From GCA-002700125 sp964434385 (GTDB lineage: Bacteria > Chloroflexota > Dehalococcoidia > Lucifugimonadales > Lucifugimonadaceae): a DNA stretch of 64,000 nt. Numbering within the stretch: position 1 is the first letter of the stretch; each line of letters begins with the position of its first letter. The stretch lies in assembly GCA_964434385.1 (NCBI GenBank), contig CAYSUW010000002.1, positions 62,001 through 126,000 on the forward strand, read 5' to 3'. The position numbers and the translations under genes were made by a program. Below the pieces are notes generated by a model. It was given only the letters and a program-made list of their open reading frames with translations, searched no databases and was not told where the DNA came from. This document shows positions 1-8,279 of this stretch, in pieces.

Positions 1-144
1 CCTGTACCTAGTACTGGTTGGGTAGTTCTAGTACCGATTGAGAAAGTTAACTTCCTTGATTTAAAAGCAGACCAAGCAATGAAACTTATTGTAGCTGGCG
101 GAATTGCTTCTTCAGGAAAGATAAAATTTAAAAAAATAAATTAA
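1..144 (+). CDS. DUF502 family membrane protein, C-terminal fragment
   Basis: The reading frame is open from the first base to a TAA at 142-144, giving 47 residues, so the gene begins outside the window. The visible tail has a PVPSTGWVVLVP segment followed by a DQAMKLIVAGGIA segment. These resemble the C-terminal end of DUF502 proteins, which typically read TSGxxxxVP and then A-M/L-K-L-I-I-S-G-G. Those proteins are small membrane proteins of unknown role with two N-terminal transmembrane helices, which lie outside this window. It ends 12 bases before the MOSC gene and is probably cotranscribed with it. The assignment rests on this short tail only. Confidence 0.6.
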   Translation, partial: PVPSTGWVVLVPIEKVNFLDLKADQAMKLIVAGGIASSGKIKFKKIN

Positions 145-156
145 TTAATTCTCATA

Positions 157-624
157 ATGGCTTATCCAAAAATAATTTCTGTTTGTTCAAGTGAATTAGG
201 AGGTATACCTAAATATCCGCAAGAAATTGTTGAAGTAGGAAAGTATGGAATAAAAGGTGATTTCCATTCAGGTGAAACCAATAAGCATGCAAAAAAAATC
301 AATTCTGATAGACAACTATCATTAGTATCTCAAAATATAATTAATGAATTGTCTGAAAAGCTTCAAGTAGAGATATCTCCTGGAGATTTAGGCGAAAATT
401 TTTTAGTTGATAATATGGGAGACCTAACTAGCATAGAACCAGGATCAAGGTTAAAAATTGGTAAAGAAGTTATTATAGAAATAACAAATCATAACACTCC
501 ATGCGTAACACTAAACAAAATTCACCCCTTACTTATGGAGAGCATATTAGGAAAAAGAGGTTTATTAGCTAAAGTAGAATCTACTGGAACTGTAAAACCA
601 GGAGATCCTATAGAAATTTTATGA
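157..624 (+). CDS. MOSC domain protein
   Basis: This 155-residue protein is a stand-alone MOSC (molybdenum cofactor sulfurase C-terminal) domain. A GDFHSG motif lies at residues 34-39, a P-G-D-L-G-E-N segment near 75-81, and the conserved cysteine in the TNHNTPC context is Cys116. MOSC proteins bind molybdenum cofactor or act as sulfur-transfer or N-hydroxylated-base reductase modules. The substrate cannot be told from sequence, and no molybdenum-cofactor biosynthesis gene is next to it. The protein is cytoplasmic, with no signal peptide. The stop codon overlaps the ATG of a possible 38-residue ORF as ATGA. Confidence 0.85.
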   Translation: MAYPKIISVCSSELGGIPKYPQEIVEVGKYGIKGDFHSGETNKHAKKINSDRQLSLVSQNIINELSEKLQVEISPGDLGENFLVDNMGDLTSIEPGSRLKIGKEVIIEITNHNTPCVTLNKIHPLLMESILGKRGLLAKVESTGTVKPGDPIEIL

Positions 625-737
625 AAAACAATAAATGTTTAGTATGCAAGTATAATCACTGGCAAAGAAAAGATATTTTTTCAGATATTATTGTTTATAT
701 TCTCGTGTTAATAGGCTATAAGCATAATCATAAATAA
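621..737 (+). CDS. possible small Cys/His protein (38 aa)
   Basis: An ATG overlaps the stop of the MOSC gene (ATGA) and opens 38 codons ending in TAA one base before the ATG of the next gene. The product begins with a Cys-x-x-Cys pair (residues 6 and 9) plus His13. A hydrophobic stretch rich in Ile and Val follows at about residues 19-32, and the end is His-Asn-His. The exact fit between flanking genes, the stop/start overlap and the CxxC...HxH pattern argue for a real gene. The short length and lack of a recognised family argue against. No function is proposed; it could be chance in a 114-base gap. Confidence 0.35.
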   Translation: MKNNKCLVCKYNHWQRKDIFSDIIVYILVLIGYKHNHK

Positions 738-738
738 T

Positions 739-1356
739 ATGTGTGGAAGATATAATTTACATCAAACAGAACTATTAAAAAATAGATTCCAAGCTGTTAA
801 TCAAATATCAATTTTCCCTGACTATAATAGAAGTCCAGGTACGATAAACCCAGTAATAATTTCGAAATTTCAAGAAAATTGGATTTTGGGTTTTGAATGG
901 GGAGTCTCAAAACAAAATAAACTCATTGTAAATAAGAGAGTAGAAACAATTAGTAAGAATTTAGGACTTTATAAAAGATGCCTAGTTCCAATAAATGGAT
1001 ATTATGAGTGGAAATCATATCCTACGGGAAAAATTCCATTTTATATTTTCCCAAAAAACGAAAATTTAATCTCACTAGCAGGAATTTATTATAAAGATTC
1101 TGAAAGTAATGTATCTAGGTATTTAATTCTAACTAAGCCTTCAGATCAAAAAGTGGAGATTATTCACTCGAGAATGCCTGTAATTATATCTCAAAACATG
1201 GAAAATAAATGGTTAAATGAAATTGATAATTTGGATTTAAATTTCAATGATGTGGAACTTGAAATAATTCCAGTTTCAAAGAAAGTTAATAATCATCAAA
1301 ATTCAGATGCAAGCTGTATAAAAAAATCTGATGAATATCAAATATTTTTTAATTAG
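739..1356 (+). CDS. yedK: SOS response-associated peptidase family protein (YedK/HMCES type)
   Basis: This 205-residue protein has the family hallmark MCGRY at the N-terminus, so Cys2 becomes the catalytic N-terminal cysteine after methionine removal. Other active-site residues are Asn65 in NKRVET, Glu90 in INGYYEWK and His143 in HSRMPVII. Proteins of this SRAP family form a stable thiazolidine DNA-protein crosslink with abasic sites in single-stranded DNA, protecting replication forks. Length is close to the family norm of about 220. It starts one base after the small ORF upstream and may be cotranscribed with the MOSC gene. Confidence 0.9.
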   Translation: MCGRYNLHQTELLKNRFQAVNQISIFPDYNRSPGTINPVIISKFQENWILGFEWGVSKQNKLIVNKRVETISKNLGLYKRCLVPINGYYEWKSYPTGKIPFYIFPKNENLISLAGIYYKDSESNVSRYLILTKPSDQKVEIIHSRMPVIISQNMENKWLNEIDNLDLNFNDVELEIIPVSKKVNNHQNSDASCIKKSDEYQIFFN

Positions 1357-1361
1357 ATTAC

Positions 1362-1381
1362 TAATATAAAATTTTATATTA
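1362..1381. promoter_or_regulatory. 20-bp perfect AT palindrome before a TATAAT box
   Basis: Bases 1362-1381 read the same on both strands (TAATATAAAA/TTTTATATTA). Seven bases later comes a TATAAT at 1388-1393, then an AAGGAG Shine-Dalgarno at 1402-1407 and the tautomerase ATG at 1412. The palindrome could be an operator overlapping the promoter, or a weak stem at the end of the upstream transcript. It consists only of A and T in an AT-rich genome, so chance is a real possibility. Confidence 0.35.
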
Positions 1382-1411
1382 TAAAAATATAATCATTACA
1401 CAAGGAGAAAA

Positions 1412-1591
1412 ATGCCAGTAGTAAACATTACTTGGAAAGAGGGCAGAAGTAGAGATCAAAAAGAAGAAATTGTAAAAGATATTACAAAAACATTAGTAGA
1501 AAAAGCTGGTGCAAGAGAAGAAGATGTCATTATAATCTTCAACCCTTTAGATGCCTCTAATATAGCTCATGGAAAAGAGCTATTAGGATAA
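1412..1591 (+). CDS. 4-oxalocrotonate tautomerase family protein
   Basis: This is a 59-residue protein, the usual size of bacterial 4-OT subunits. The sequence begins Met-Pro-Val-Val-Asn-Ile, so Pro1 after methionine cleavage is the expected catalytic base. The family assembles as hexamers or heterohexamers and catalyses enol-keto tautomerisation of 2-hydroxymuconate-like compounds, with some members having promiscuous dehalogenase or hydratase activity. A strong AAGGAG at 1402-1407 supports the start. No aromatic-degradation genes are nearby, so the physiological substrate is unknown. It converges on the 2-hydroxyacid dehydrogenase gene with an 11-base gap. Confidence 0.85.
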   Translation: MPVVNITWKEGRSRDQKEEIVKDITKTLVEKAGAREEDVIIIFNPLDASNIAHGKELLG

Positions 1592-1602
1592 ATTTATTAT
1601 TT

Positions 1603-2586
1603 TTAATTGATATTAGATCTATTGTTACCAATAATATCTTTATTAATTAAATTTTCTGGAGCATTTCCCTGTAAAACTGTTAAAGCTTCTCCTACAACTC
1701 TTTCTTGTAGTTCTTCGTTAGATTCTTGTGAGAAATATGCAGTATGGGGAGTTACAATTACATTATCAAATTTAAATAACTCATTTGAAGCTTTAGGGTG
1801 AGGATCTTCCATAACGTCTAAGCCAACGCCTAAAATCTTTCCTGTACTTATACCTTTAATTAGAGCTTCTTCATCAATCAAACCACCTCTAGCTGCATTA
1901 ATAATTATCACGTCATCTTTCATTATTTGAAGCTGATCAAAAGAAATTAAATGTTTAGTTTCTTCTATTAATGGAATATGTAGTGTGATGAAATCTGAAT
2001 TTTTGAATAAATAATCTAAACTTACTGATTTCACACTATTTTCTTCATCGTCATGTTTCAATAATGGATCAAAAGCAATAATTTGTATACCAAATACATT
2101 TGCCTTTTTAGCAACTTTTTTTCCAATTCTTCCGTATCCAATAATGCCCAAAGTAGATTTATTCAGTCTTCTTACTCTTTCCACTTTATTAACTTCATGC
2201 CACAAACCTTCTTTAACTTTTTTATCGTGTGGCATCATAGACCTATTCAGGTTTAATAGCATTGCTAAAACGTGATCTGAAACCTCATCTAAACAATAAT
2301 CTGGAATATTAGTAACCATTATTCCTAGTTCAGTAGCTTTTTTAATATCTATATTGTCTAGTCCTATTCCATAACGACAAGCAACTTTACATTTTTCTGC
2401 AGATTCTAATATTTCCCTATTAATATCAGCAAAGCAAAATAAAATTGCATCTACATCTTTAATTAGATTTTTTAAAGTAGATGTTTCGGAGTTTGGAGCT
2501 ACAATTAATTCATGACCATAATCTTCAATAATCTTTCTCTCAATATCAACATTCGGCCAAACATAATCTGTTATCAAAATTTTCAT
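1603..2586 (-). CDS. D-isomer-specific 2-hydroxyacid dehydrogenase (SerA/CtBP-like)
   Basis: This 327-residue NAD(P)-dependent D-2-hydroxyacid dehydrogenase has no C-terminal ACT domain. The Rossmann motif GYGRIGKK lies near residues 150-157. Catalytic residues are Arg233 in NAARGGLI, Glu260 in DVMEDPHP and His281 in VTPHTAYFS. The wording resembles the phosphoglycerate dehydrogenase/CtBP branch, but the substrate is not resolved. Its ATG shares one base with the stop of the activase gene upstream (TAATG), so it is translationally coupled as the last gene of the corrinoid/one-carbon operon. That suggests a metabolic link, for example to serine as a one-carbon source, but this is inference. 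Confidence 0.85.
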   Translation of the reverse strand: MKILITDYVWPNVDIERKIIEDYGHELIVAPNSETSTLKNLIKDVDAILFCFADINREILESAEKCKVACRYGIGLDNIDIKKATELGIMVTNIPDYCLDEVSDHVLAMLLNLNRSMMPHDKKVKEGLWHEVNKVERVRRLNKSTLGIIGYGRIGKKVAKKANVFGIQIIAFDPLLKHDDEENSVKSVSLDYLFKNSDFITLHIPLIEETKHLISFDQLQIMKDDVIIINAARGGLIDEEALIKGISTGKILGVGLDVMEDPHPKASNELFKFDNVIVTPHTAYFSQESNEELQERVVGEALTVLQGNAPENLINKDIIGNNRSNIN

Positions 2587-4220
2587 TATTCAGACTCCAT
2601 AAGTTCATTTTGTATAGGTTTAAATTGACAGCCTTCAACAAAAAAATTAAAAAAATCATCAGTTGTTTCTAATTCTACATGTTCGATAGTTTTTACCAAT
2701 TTTTCTATTGAATTTCTAAGTTTTCTTGATAATAACATCAAAGTAGCACCCTCTAAAGAACCATTACCAATTTTGATGACTTCTGCATTTGGAAGATCAA
2801 CTATAAATCCAATTTTCTTAGCATTTTCAACATCTATATAATTAGCAAAACCTCCGCTAAGATAAATTTTTGAAAAACTATTCAAATCAGCAGGGTATTT
2901 TCTAATTACAATAGCTTGTCCACAAGAATTAGCAGCTTTAGCTTGAGCAAGAGCACTAACATCTGCTCTCGATAAACTTATTTCTTGTTCTTTTGAAACA
3001 ACATAATTCTGTGCGTTTTTTTCAAAAACTCCAAGTTCATTCATAATACCATTTGACTTAAGTTCAGATAGAATATCAATTAAACCAGAACCACATATTC
3101 CCTCTGGCTTAGAATTCCCAATAATTTTCATTTTTGGTTGATCACCTTCAAGTGAAAATCTTTCTATAGCACCATCATATCCTGGCATAGCATATGTAAC
3201 TTCACCACCTTCAAAAGCAGGCCCAGCAGGACAAGATGCAGCCATTAATTTAGTCTTATTACCAACTACTATTTCGGTGTTTGTTCCAACATCAACTAAT
3301 ACTACATTTTTTTCTTCATTATCAATTCCTATAGTTAAAAGATCAGCAGTAACATCTGAACCCACATGTGAACCAATTAATGGAGCACCATAAACATTAG
3401 CATTCGGATTAATTCTTATACCCATTTTTTTTGCTGTAGTATAAATCACTGTAGAATCACGTTTCCCTTTTTCTTTTTCTAATTCAGTAAAAGATTTATA
3501 TGGTTTTTGACCAATAGAAAAAACATCAAGACCAAAACATATATCTCTCATAGTTGAGTTACCAACAATAACAATCTCATAAATCCATCTTCGTCTAATA
3601 TTAAATTGTTTACATAATTCACCGATTTCAAAGTTAATCCCTGAAATAAGTACCGATTGAAGTTCGCCTTTAAAAATTCCAGTTTCATAAGAAATTCTAT
3701 TCATCACATCACTACCACCAAAACGTTGAGGGTTTTCAAATGAAGAGGTACCTAAAATAGTACCATTTTGCATGTTAACTAAATTCATAACTATAGTAGT
3801 TGTTCCAATATCAATGGAAAGACCAAAAATATGCCCTCGGAAATCATCAATTATTTCTGAATCATTGTAAATAATTGAATCTCCTTTTTTTATAGTAAAA
3901 GGATCTAATTGAAAATTTCGTTTCAATCCTTTATCTAAAATTTTTGGTTGTCTTCTTAGAACATTAAACCGAATATTCTTATTTGGATCTTCGACAATTG
4001 ATTGACAAGCAAGACGATAATTTTCCTTTAAAAATTTTTCTGATTCACTCTTTTCAGAAAGCCCATCAAACCCTTCAATCACTTCAACAATACATTCATG
4101 GCATTCTCCAGTACGACCACAAGAAGTAGGAACTCTTACATTTAAAAAATCCGCATAATCAAAGAGAGATTTGTTTTTTTCAGATTCAATTTGAAATTTT
4201 TCGAAAAATATTGGAACCAT
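2586..4220 (-). CDS. corrinoid activation protein, 2Fe-2S plus ASKHA (RamA/RACo-type, DUF4445)
   Basis: A 544-residue ATP-dependent reductive activator of corrinoid proteins. The N-terminus is a plant-type ferredoxin domain with ligands Cys34, Cys40, Cys43 and Cys72 in the order C-x5-C-x2-C...C. The remainder is an ASKHA-type ATPase with IDIGTTT near residue 135 and DVGTNTE near 315, as in RACo and other DUF4445 proteins. Such proteins return accidentally oxidised cob(II)alamin to cob(I)alamin, which every methyl-transferring corrinoid protein needs. The corrinoid protein is encoded two genes upstream. A separate activase is needed here because there is no MetH C-terminal reactivation domain in the cluster. 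Confidence 0.88.
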   Translation of the reverse strand: MVPIFFEKFQIESEKNKSLFDYADFLNVRVPTSCGRTGECHECIVEVIEGFDGLSEKSESEKFLKENYRLACQSIVEDPNKNIRFNVLRRQPKILDKGLKRNFQLDPFTIKKGDSIIYNDSEIIDDFRGHIFGLSIDIGTTTIVMNLVNMQNGTILGTSSFENPQRFGGSDVMNRISYETGIFKGELQSVLISGINFEIGELCKQFNIRRRWIYEIVIVGNSTMRDICFGLDVFSIGQKPYKSFTELEKEKGKRDSTVIYTTAKKMGIRINPNANVYGAPLIGSHVGSDVTADLLTIGIDNEEKNVVLVDVGTNTEIVVGNKTKLMAASCPAGPAFEGGEVTYAMPGYDGAIERFSLEGDQPKMKIIGNSKPEGICGSGLIDILSELKSNGIMNELGVFEKNAQNYVVSKEQEISLSRADVSALAQAKAANSCGQAIVIRKYPADLNSFSKIYLSGGFANYIDVENAKKIGFIVDLPNAEVIKIGNGSLEGATLMLLSRKLRNSIEKLVKTIEHVELETTDDFFNFFVEGCQFKPIQNELMESE

Positions 4221-4241
4221 TTTATAAAAAAGAAAATTGTA

Positions 4242-4505
4242 TTAAATTTCCCACGCTGATCTATAATCTAACAGATCTGAGCCAGTGCACACAGGTAATT
4301 CTTCTTTTTTTTGTGTGTAATGTTGATTCTTGCAATTAAAATTAGCAGTACATCTTGATTGAGCATTTTTATATGGACAACGTTTTTTACTTATTTCATC
4401 AGCATTAAAAGAAATTTCTTTATAAATTGAAAATAAATTCTCAAGACTTTTCTTTGCCTTCTCTACATCAATTTTTTTCCCTAAATGTTTTCCATTAGTC
4501 TTCAC
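4242..4505 (-). CDS. small conserved-looking protein with four cysteines
   Basis: I do not recognise this 87-residue protein. Its first half is charged and helical-looking. Four cysteines follow: CPYKNAQSRC, then a third in FNC, then a fourth in PVC ahead of a SDLLDYRSAWEI ending. The spacing suggests a zinc or iron-sulfur site. It lies 3 bases from the B12-protein gene upstream and 21 bases from the activase gene downstream. It therefore very likely works with corrinoid chemistry, perhaps as an adaptor or electron-transfer piece. That role is inferred from position only. Confidence 0.65.
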   Translation of the reverse strand: MKTNGKHLGKKIDVEKAKKSLENLFSIYKEISFNADEISKKRCPYKNAQSRCTANFNCKNQHYTQKKEELPVCTGSDLLDYRSAWEI

Positions 4506-4508
4506 AAT

Positions 4509-5243
4509 TTATCCTTTAACAGCTAGAATTTCTTTAGCTATTTGAACACATTCAACTGCATTAGAACCATAACCATCCGCTCCCATTTCATCTGCAAAAT
4601 TTTTTGTAACTGGAGCGCCTCCAACCATTATTTTAACTTCTTCTCTTAATCCTGCATCTTCGAAAGCTTCAATAGTTACTCCCATATTCGGCATAGTTGT
4701 AGTTAATAATGCTGACATACCTACAACAGTAGCTTCATGTTCGAGAACTGCATCAATAAATTCATCTGGTTTAGTATCTACTCCTAAATCATGAACAGTA
4801 AATCCTCCACCTCTCAACATCATAATGCACAAATTTTTCCCAATATCATGGAGGTCACCTTTCACAGTACCCATTATCACTGTTCCAACAGGTTCAGCTC
4901 CTGAAGCAGAAAGAATAGGATCTATATGCTCCATACCAGCTTTCATAGCACGAGCGGAAATTAAAACTTCAGGAACAAATATAAAATTATCTCTAAATTT
5001 AACACCTACGATTGCCATTCCTGCTATTAATCCATCATCAAGAACAGTATTTGCCTCATAGCCTTCATCTAATGCTTTTTTAACTAAATCATAAACTTCA
5101 ATATTTTTACCTTTAATCAAATTAAATGCTATTTCTTGCATTAACAAATCAGAACTAGAAAACATTGAACCAATATGTTCTTGTTCAGTCTCTTTAGTAA
5201 CGTATTTAAATTCTTCTGATAATCCTTCGTGAATAATTGCCAT
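4509..5243 (-). CDS. methyl-accepting corrinoid (B12-binding) protein
   Basis: This 244-residue protein has the architecture of MtaC/MtbC/MtgC or of the B12 module of MetH. An N-terminal helical cap occupies about residues 30-115 and a Rossmann-like B12 domain follows. The lower-ligand motif DLHDIG places His132 as the cobalt-coordinating residue, followed by GMSALLTTTMP and a GGAPVT segment. It shuttles a methyl group on cobalt between partner methyltransferases encoded in the same cluster. Here the likely donor is methyl-THF and the likely acceptor homocysteine. It is preceded by a 63-base gap, the longest inside this operon. Confidence 0.92.
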   Translation of the reverse strand: MAIIHEGLSEEFKYVTKETEQEHIGSMFSSSDLLMQEIAFNLIKGKNIEVYDLVKKALDEGYEANTVLDDGLIAGMAIVGVKFRDNFIFVPEVLISARAMKAGMEHIDPILSASGAEPVGTVIMGTVKGDLHDIGKNLCIMMLRGGGFTVHDLGVDTKPDEFIDAVLEHEATVVGMSALLTTTMPNMGVTIEAFEDAGLREEVKIMVGGAPVTKNFADEMGADGYGSNAVECVQIAKEILAVKG

Positions 5244-5306
5244 AAAGACTCCTAGTTGTTTTGAAAAGAAATTTTATATCGAAATTAAATTTAATGAAAT
5301 AGATAA

Positions 5307-6320
5307 TTATTTTCGAGAAACCCATTCTTGTACAGCTTCTGGTATTGCTAATAAATTTTCAATTTTAGTTTTTAATGGAATAGCACATTCAGGAGCTATC
5401 AATTGAACTCCTGCATCTAATGCTCTAAAAACTTCTTCTTTAACATCATTAATACCTTTAGAATAAAGAGTTTCAGGATTATTAATGTTACCTACTAAAT
5501 TAATTCCACCTTGGACAGCATCCATTGCTTCTTGTGGATCATTCTTAGAATCAAAGTGAAAAGCAGCCATCCCATTCTGTGCTATATAAGGCATCCTGTC
5601 AACGGTTTTTCCACAAATATGTAAAATTAATGGAACAGGAAGCCTCTCAACTAATTCTTGATGAATTTCTAAAAGAAATCTTTTGTAATATTCACCACTT
5701 ACTAAGTCTCCAGTAGCATGATCAGGAACAACTAATACATCAGCACCAGAATCAATTTGAGCTTGACCAAATAAAACTGTGATTTCTTTTAATTTATGTA
5801 AACATTCCAATGTTTTTTGAGGATCATCTATGGATAAAAGTAAAAAAGGTTCTACTCCAAAAACATGATACGCAAGTGTCCATGGACCCATGGTTTTACC
5901 CACTATAGCTACTTCGTCGCCAACTTCTTTTTTTAATATTTCAATTGATCTTGTAATAGTTAAATTATCCTGATGTTCCAAAAAATCAACGGGAATTTTT
6001 ATATCTTCTGCGCTTTTCCATATAGGATTCCCCATTCTTACAGTGGGCCAATTATCTTTTTGTTCCCATTGCATTTCACAACCTAAAGCTGATGATTCTT
6101 GAATAATAGAAAAATATGGAGCAATAGAGTCAAAACCCAATTCTGTATAACCAGTAATAGCTAATTTTGCATTTAATTCAGGATTTCTACACGCATCAGG
6201 AAATGGAGCATCGACTAAATCCATTAGTTCCACAGTAGCTACATTTGTTGGATTTGATACTGGGGGTCTATCAACTGGTTGTCCATTTAAAGCATTAATT
6301 ACTCTTTCTTTTTTTTTCAT
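5307..6320 (-). CDS. MtaA/CmuA-type zinc methyltransferase (uroporphyrinogen decarboxylase fold)
   Basis: This 337-residue protein has the UroD fold with N-terminal KKERVINALNGQPVDRPP, typical of the MtaA/CmuA branch. The zinc ligands of that branch are present: His234 and Cys236 in LHICGKT, and Cys312 in APECAIP. True uroporphyrinogen decarboxylases lack these, so methyl transfer between a corrinoid protein and a thiol or other nucleophile is likely. No coenzyme M genes are visible and the partner cannot be named. It sits directly upstream of the corrinoid protein gene. It is the piece of the cluster that a plain split methionine synthase does not need. Confidence 0.82.
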   Translation of the reverse strand: MKKKERVINALNGQPVDRPPVSNPTNVATVELMDLVDAPFPDACRNPELNAKLAITGYTELGFDSIAPYFSIIQESSALGCEMQWEQKDNWPTVRMGNPIWKSAEDIKIPVDFLEHQDNLTITRSIEILKKEVGDEVAIVGKTMGPWTLAYHVFGVEPFLLLSIDDPQKTLECLHKLKEITVLFGQAQIDSGADVLVVPDHATGDLVSGEYYKRFLLEIHQELVERLPVPLILHICGKTVDRMPYIAQNGMAAFHFDSKNDPQEAMDAVQGGINLVGNINNPETLYSKGINDVKEEVFRALDAGVQLIAPECAIPLKTKIENLLAIPEAVQEWVSRK

Positions 6321-6339
6321 ATCATTAATTACAATTATT

Positions 6340-6996
6340 TTATGTTGACGAAAATCCCAATGTTTGAGTGGTCATTTGACCAGCCATATCTTCAGCTGCA
6401 AGAGAATCTTCTGTAGCACTGATATTTCTAGCTATAGGAAGTAAAATTTTCATAATTGCATCATTTCTTCTAAAACATTGCAATGATAATTCTGTATGAT
6501 TTACTTTTACACATCCTCCATATCTGACAAGTCCATTAACAACTGCTCTAAAACGAATCTCAGGTTTTTTTGCTTCTCCTTCACCTGAAACAGAATAAAC
6601 AGTTTTACCTTCTACTTCTCTAGGCGTAAGGTATAGTTGCATTTCAGATCTTAAATCCTTTACAGTAATCTTAGAATCTGGATCATAAGCATCATTTTTC
6701 ATTACAGCTCTTTTTAAAACAAATCTAAGAGGAGAGGTACAACAACCATTTTTCATCCCACAATCGTATGTAGCTTGATTGTGAGAATTTTTTATGGGCT
6801 TAGCTCCACCAAACAACACAATTCTATCTCTTATTTGAGTCAACCTTTCATCTACACCTTCTTTATTACTATATGAATAAACAGTCAAAGTTGAATCTTT
6901 AATGAATAAACCCACTGTAATTTCATGGAAAAAAGGATCCATGGATATAAGTTCTAAACAATTTCCATATTTTTCTATTACTTCATGAGGTCTCAT
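6340..6996 (-). CDS. uncharacterised protein of the corrinoid cluster (218 aa)
   Basis: I do not recognise a family. The protein is soluble-looking with no signal peptide. Its notable feature is a cysteine cluster DCGMKNGCC (Cys79, Cys85, Cys86) in a glycine-rich setting, with further cysteines near residues 161 and 174. A basic segment and a C-terminal acidic helix with EDMAGQM follow. It lies 32 bases downstream of the homocysteine methyltransferase gene and 19 bases upstream of the MtaA-like gene, so it belongs to the operon. Possible roles are a metal- or flavin-binding partner, or an accessory factor of the B12 cycle; nothing in the sequence decides. Confidence 0.6.
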   Translation of the reverse strand: MRPHEVIEKYGNCLELISMDPFFHEITVGLFIKDSTLTVYSYSNKEGVDERLTQIRDRIVLFGGAKPIKNSHNQATYDCGMKNGCCTSPLRFVLKRAVMKNDAYDPDSKITVKDLRSEMQLYLTPREVEGKTVYSVSGEGEAKKPEIRFRAVVNGLVRYGGCVKVNHTELSLQCFRRNDAIMKILLPIARNISATEDSLAAEDMAGQMTTQTLGFSST

Positions 6997-7028
6997 ATTA
7001 AAATTTTACAAAATATATTTCTTATATA

Positions 7029-7928
7029 CTAAGTTTTTTTGTTATAAGAATCTATTACTTTTCTAAAGTCTTTAATATGATGTTTATCAGTTCCACAACA
7101 TCCACCTACGATGTTTACACCTAAATCTAACATTTTCTTATAATTATTAGACATAAATTCTGGTTTTTCGTTATATACTATTTTTCCATTGATAATTTCA
7201 GGAATGCCAGCATTAGATTGAATCATAATTGGATTTTCAGAAAATCTCCTTAATTCATAAGCTACTTCAGTCATAATCTCTGATCCATTACCACAATTCG
7301 AAGCTACTACATCAGCTCCAGAATTAATCAAATCTTTTACAGCTTTTTCAGGAGTGATCCCCATCATTGTAAATAGTCCTCTAGGGCCTTTATCAAAAAC
7401 CATACTACCTATCACTGCTTTATCCGTAATCTGTTTAGCAGTTTTAATTCCTAAGGTTATTTCTTCAATAGCAGTCATAGTTTCAAAAATAATTCCATCA
7501 ACTCCTCCTTCCAAGAGGCCAGAAATTTGCTCATGAAAACCTTGAGCCATTTCTTCTTCAGAAACATCTCCTAAAGGTTGTAAGAATTCACCAGTAGGGC
7601 CAATTGAACCTATAACAAACTGATTATTTTTTGCTTGACTTTTTGCTAGTTTTGCAGCTTTGATATTTAATATTTTGGTCATATCTTTATATCCATATTT
7701 TTTTAACATAAATGGATTGCCTCCAAAAGAATTAGTCAAAACAAAATCTGATCCACTTTCAAAATAATTCTTTGCCATTCCTTTAATAATTTCTGGAGAA
7801 GAATGACACATATATTCAGGACATCCTCCTGGCTCTAGTCCTTTAGTTTGTAAATAACTACCAGTAGCGCCATCTGAAAGAAGAGTTTTACCCGAATTGA
7901 TAATGTCTAAAAATTTTAATTCAGTCAT
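7029..7928 (-). CDS. homocysteine S-methyltransferase domain protein (MetH N-module/BHMT family)
   Basis: This 299-residue TIM-barrel enzyme has DGATGSYLQ at about residues 19-27. The three zinc cysteines that activate the homocysteine thiol are Cys212 in ASNCGNG and Cys277 and Cys278 in GGCCGT. Size matches a stand-alone MetH N-terminal module. Next to separate methyl-THF, B12 and activase proteins, the most economical role is the homocysteine-binding subunit of a split cobalamin-dependent methionine synthase. A betaine- or S-methylmethionine-dependent enzyme is the alternative. It overlaps the upstream gene's end by 8 bases. Confidence 0.9.
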   Translation of the reverse strand: MTELKFLDIINSGKTLLSDGATGSYLQTKGLEPGGCPEYMCHSSPEIIKGMAKNYFESGSDFVLTNSFGGNPFMLKKYGYKDMTKILNIKAAKLAKSQAKNNQFVIGSIGPTGEFLQPLGDVSEEEMAQGFHEQISGLLEGGVDGIIFETMTAIEEITLGIKTAKQITDKAVIGSMVFDKGPRGLFTMMGITPEKAVKDLINSGADVVASNCGNGSEIMTEVAYELRRFSENPIMIQSNAGIPEIINGKIVYNEKPEFMSNNYKKMLDLGVNIVGGCCGTDKHHIKDFRKVIDSYNKKT

Positions 7929-8271
7929 TTTTAGTCCACCAATGATCTATAGCTCCAGGAGATTGATTTCTTTTGTTTTCTTTTATCAAATCTCTGATTT
8001 TTGAAACAAAATTTCCTGGCATACCTTCATTGATCTCTTTCAATTTCACTTTTAGGACTGCTTCTAGATTACCTTCAGTAGAATTACTTTCTATCCATTG
8101 GAATCCATCAAGATAAGCATCAGATCCATAACTGCCATCATACATAGCTATAGAATCTACTCCTTCCAGAAATCTTGGATTTAATGGTAATGAGATTCTT
8201 TTAGATCCTTGAATACATTCAACTTGAAGAGGAATTTCTTTCCAGTACATAATTCTAATACTTATTTTCAT
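7921..8271 (-). CDS. 'virulence factor' family protein (PF13769-like) linked to B12 methyl transfer
   Basis: The chosen start at 8271 gives 116 residues. An in-frame start at 8322 would run 43 bases into the preceding gene and add 17 residues without family resemblance. The N-terminus KISIRIMYWKEIPLQV and the later SDAYLDGFQW segment resemble the small family labelled 'virulence factor'. From memory, this family sits in alphaproteobacterial clusters with corrinoid methyltransferases rather than in pathogenicity loci. There is no signal peptide and there are few cysteines. It is encoded between the pterin and homocysteine modules, which points to an accessory role in methyl transfer. The biochemical function is not known to me. 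Confidence 0.68.
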   Translation of the reverse strand: MKISIRIMYWKEIPLQVECIQGSKRISLPLNPRFLEGVDSIAMYDGSYGSDAYLDGFQWIESNSTEGNLEAVLKVKLKEINEGMPGNFVSKIRDLIKENKRNQSPGAIDHWWTKND

Positions 8272-8279
8272 TTGATAAA

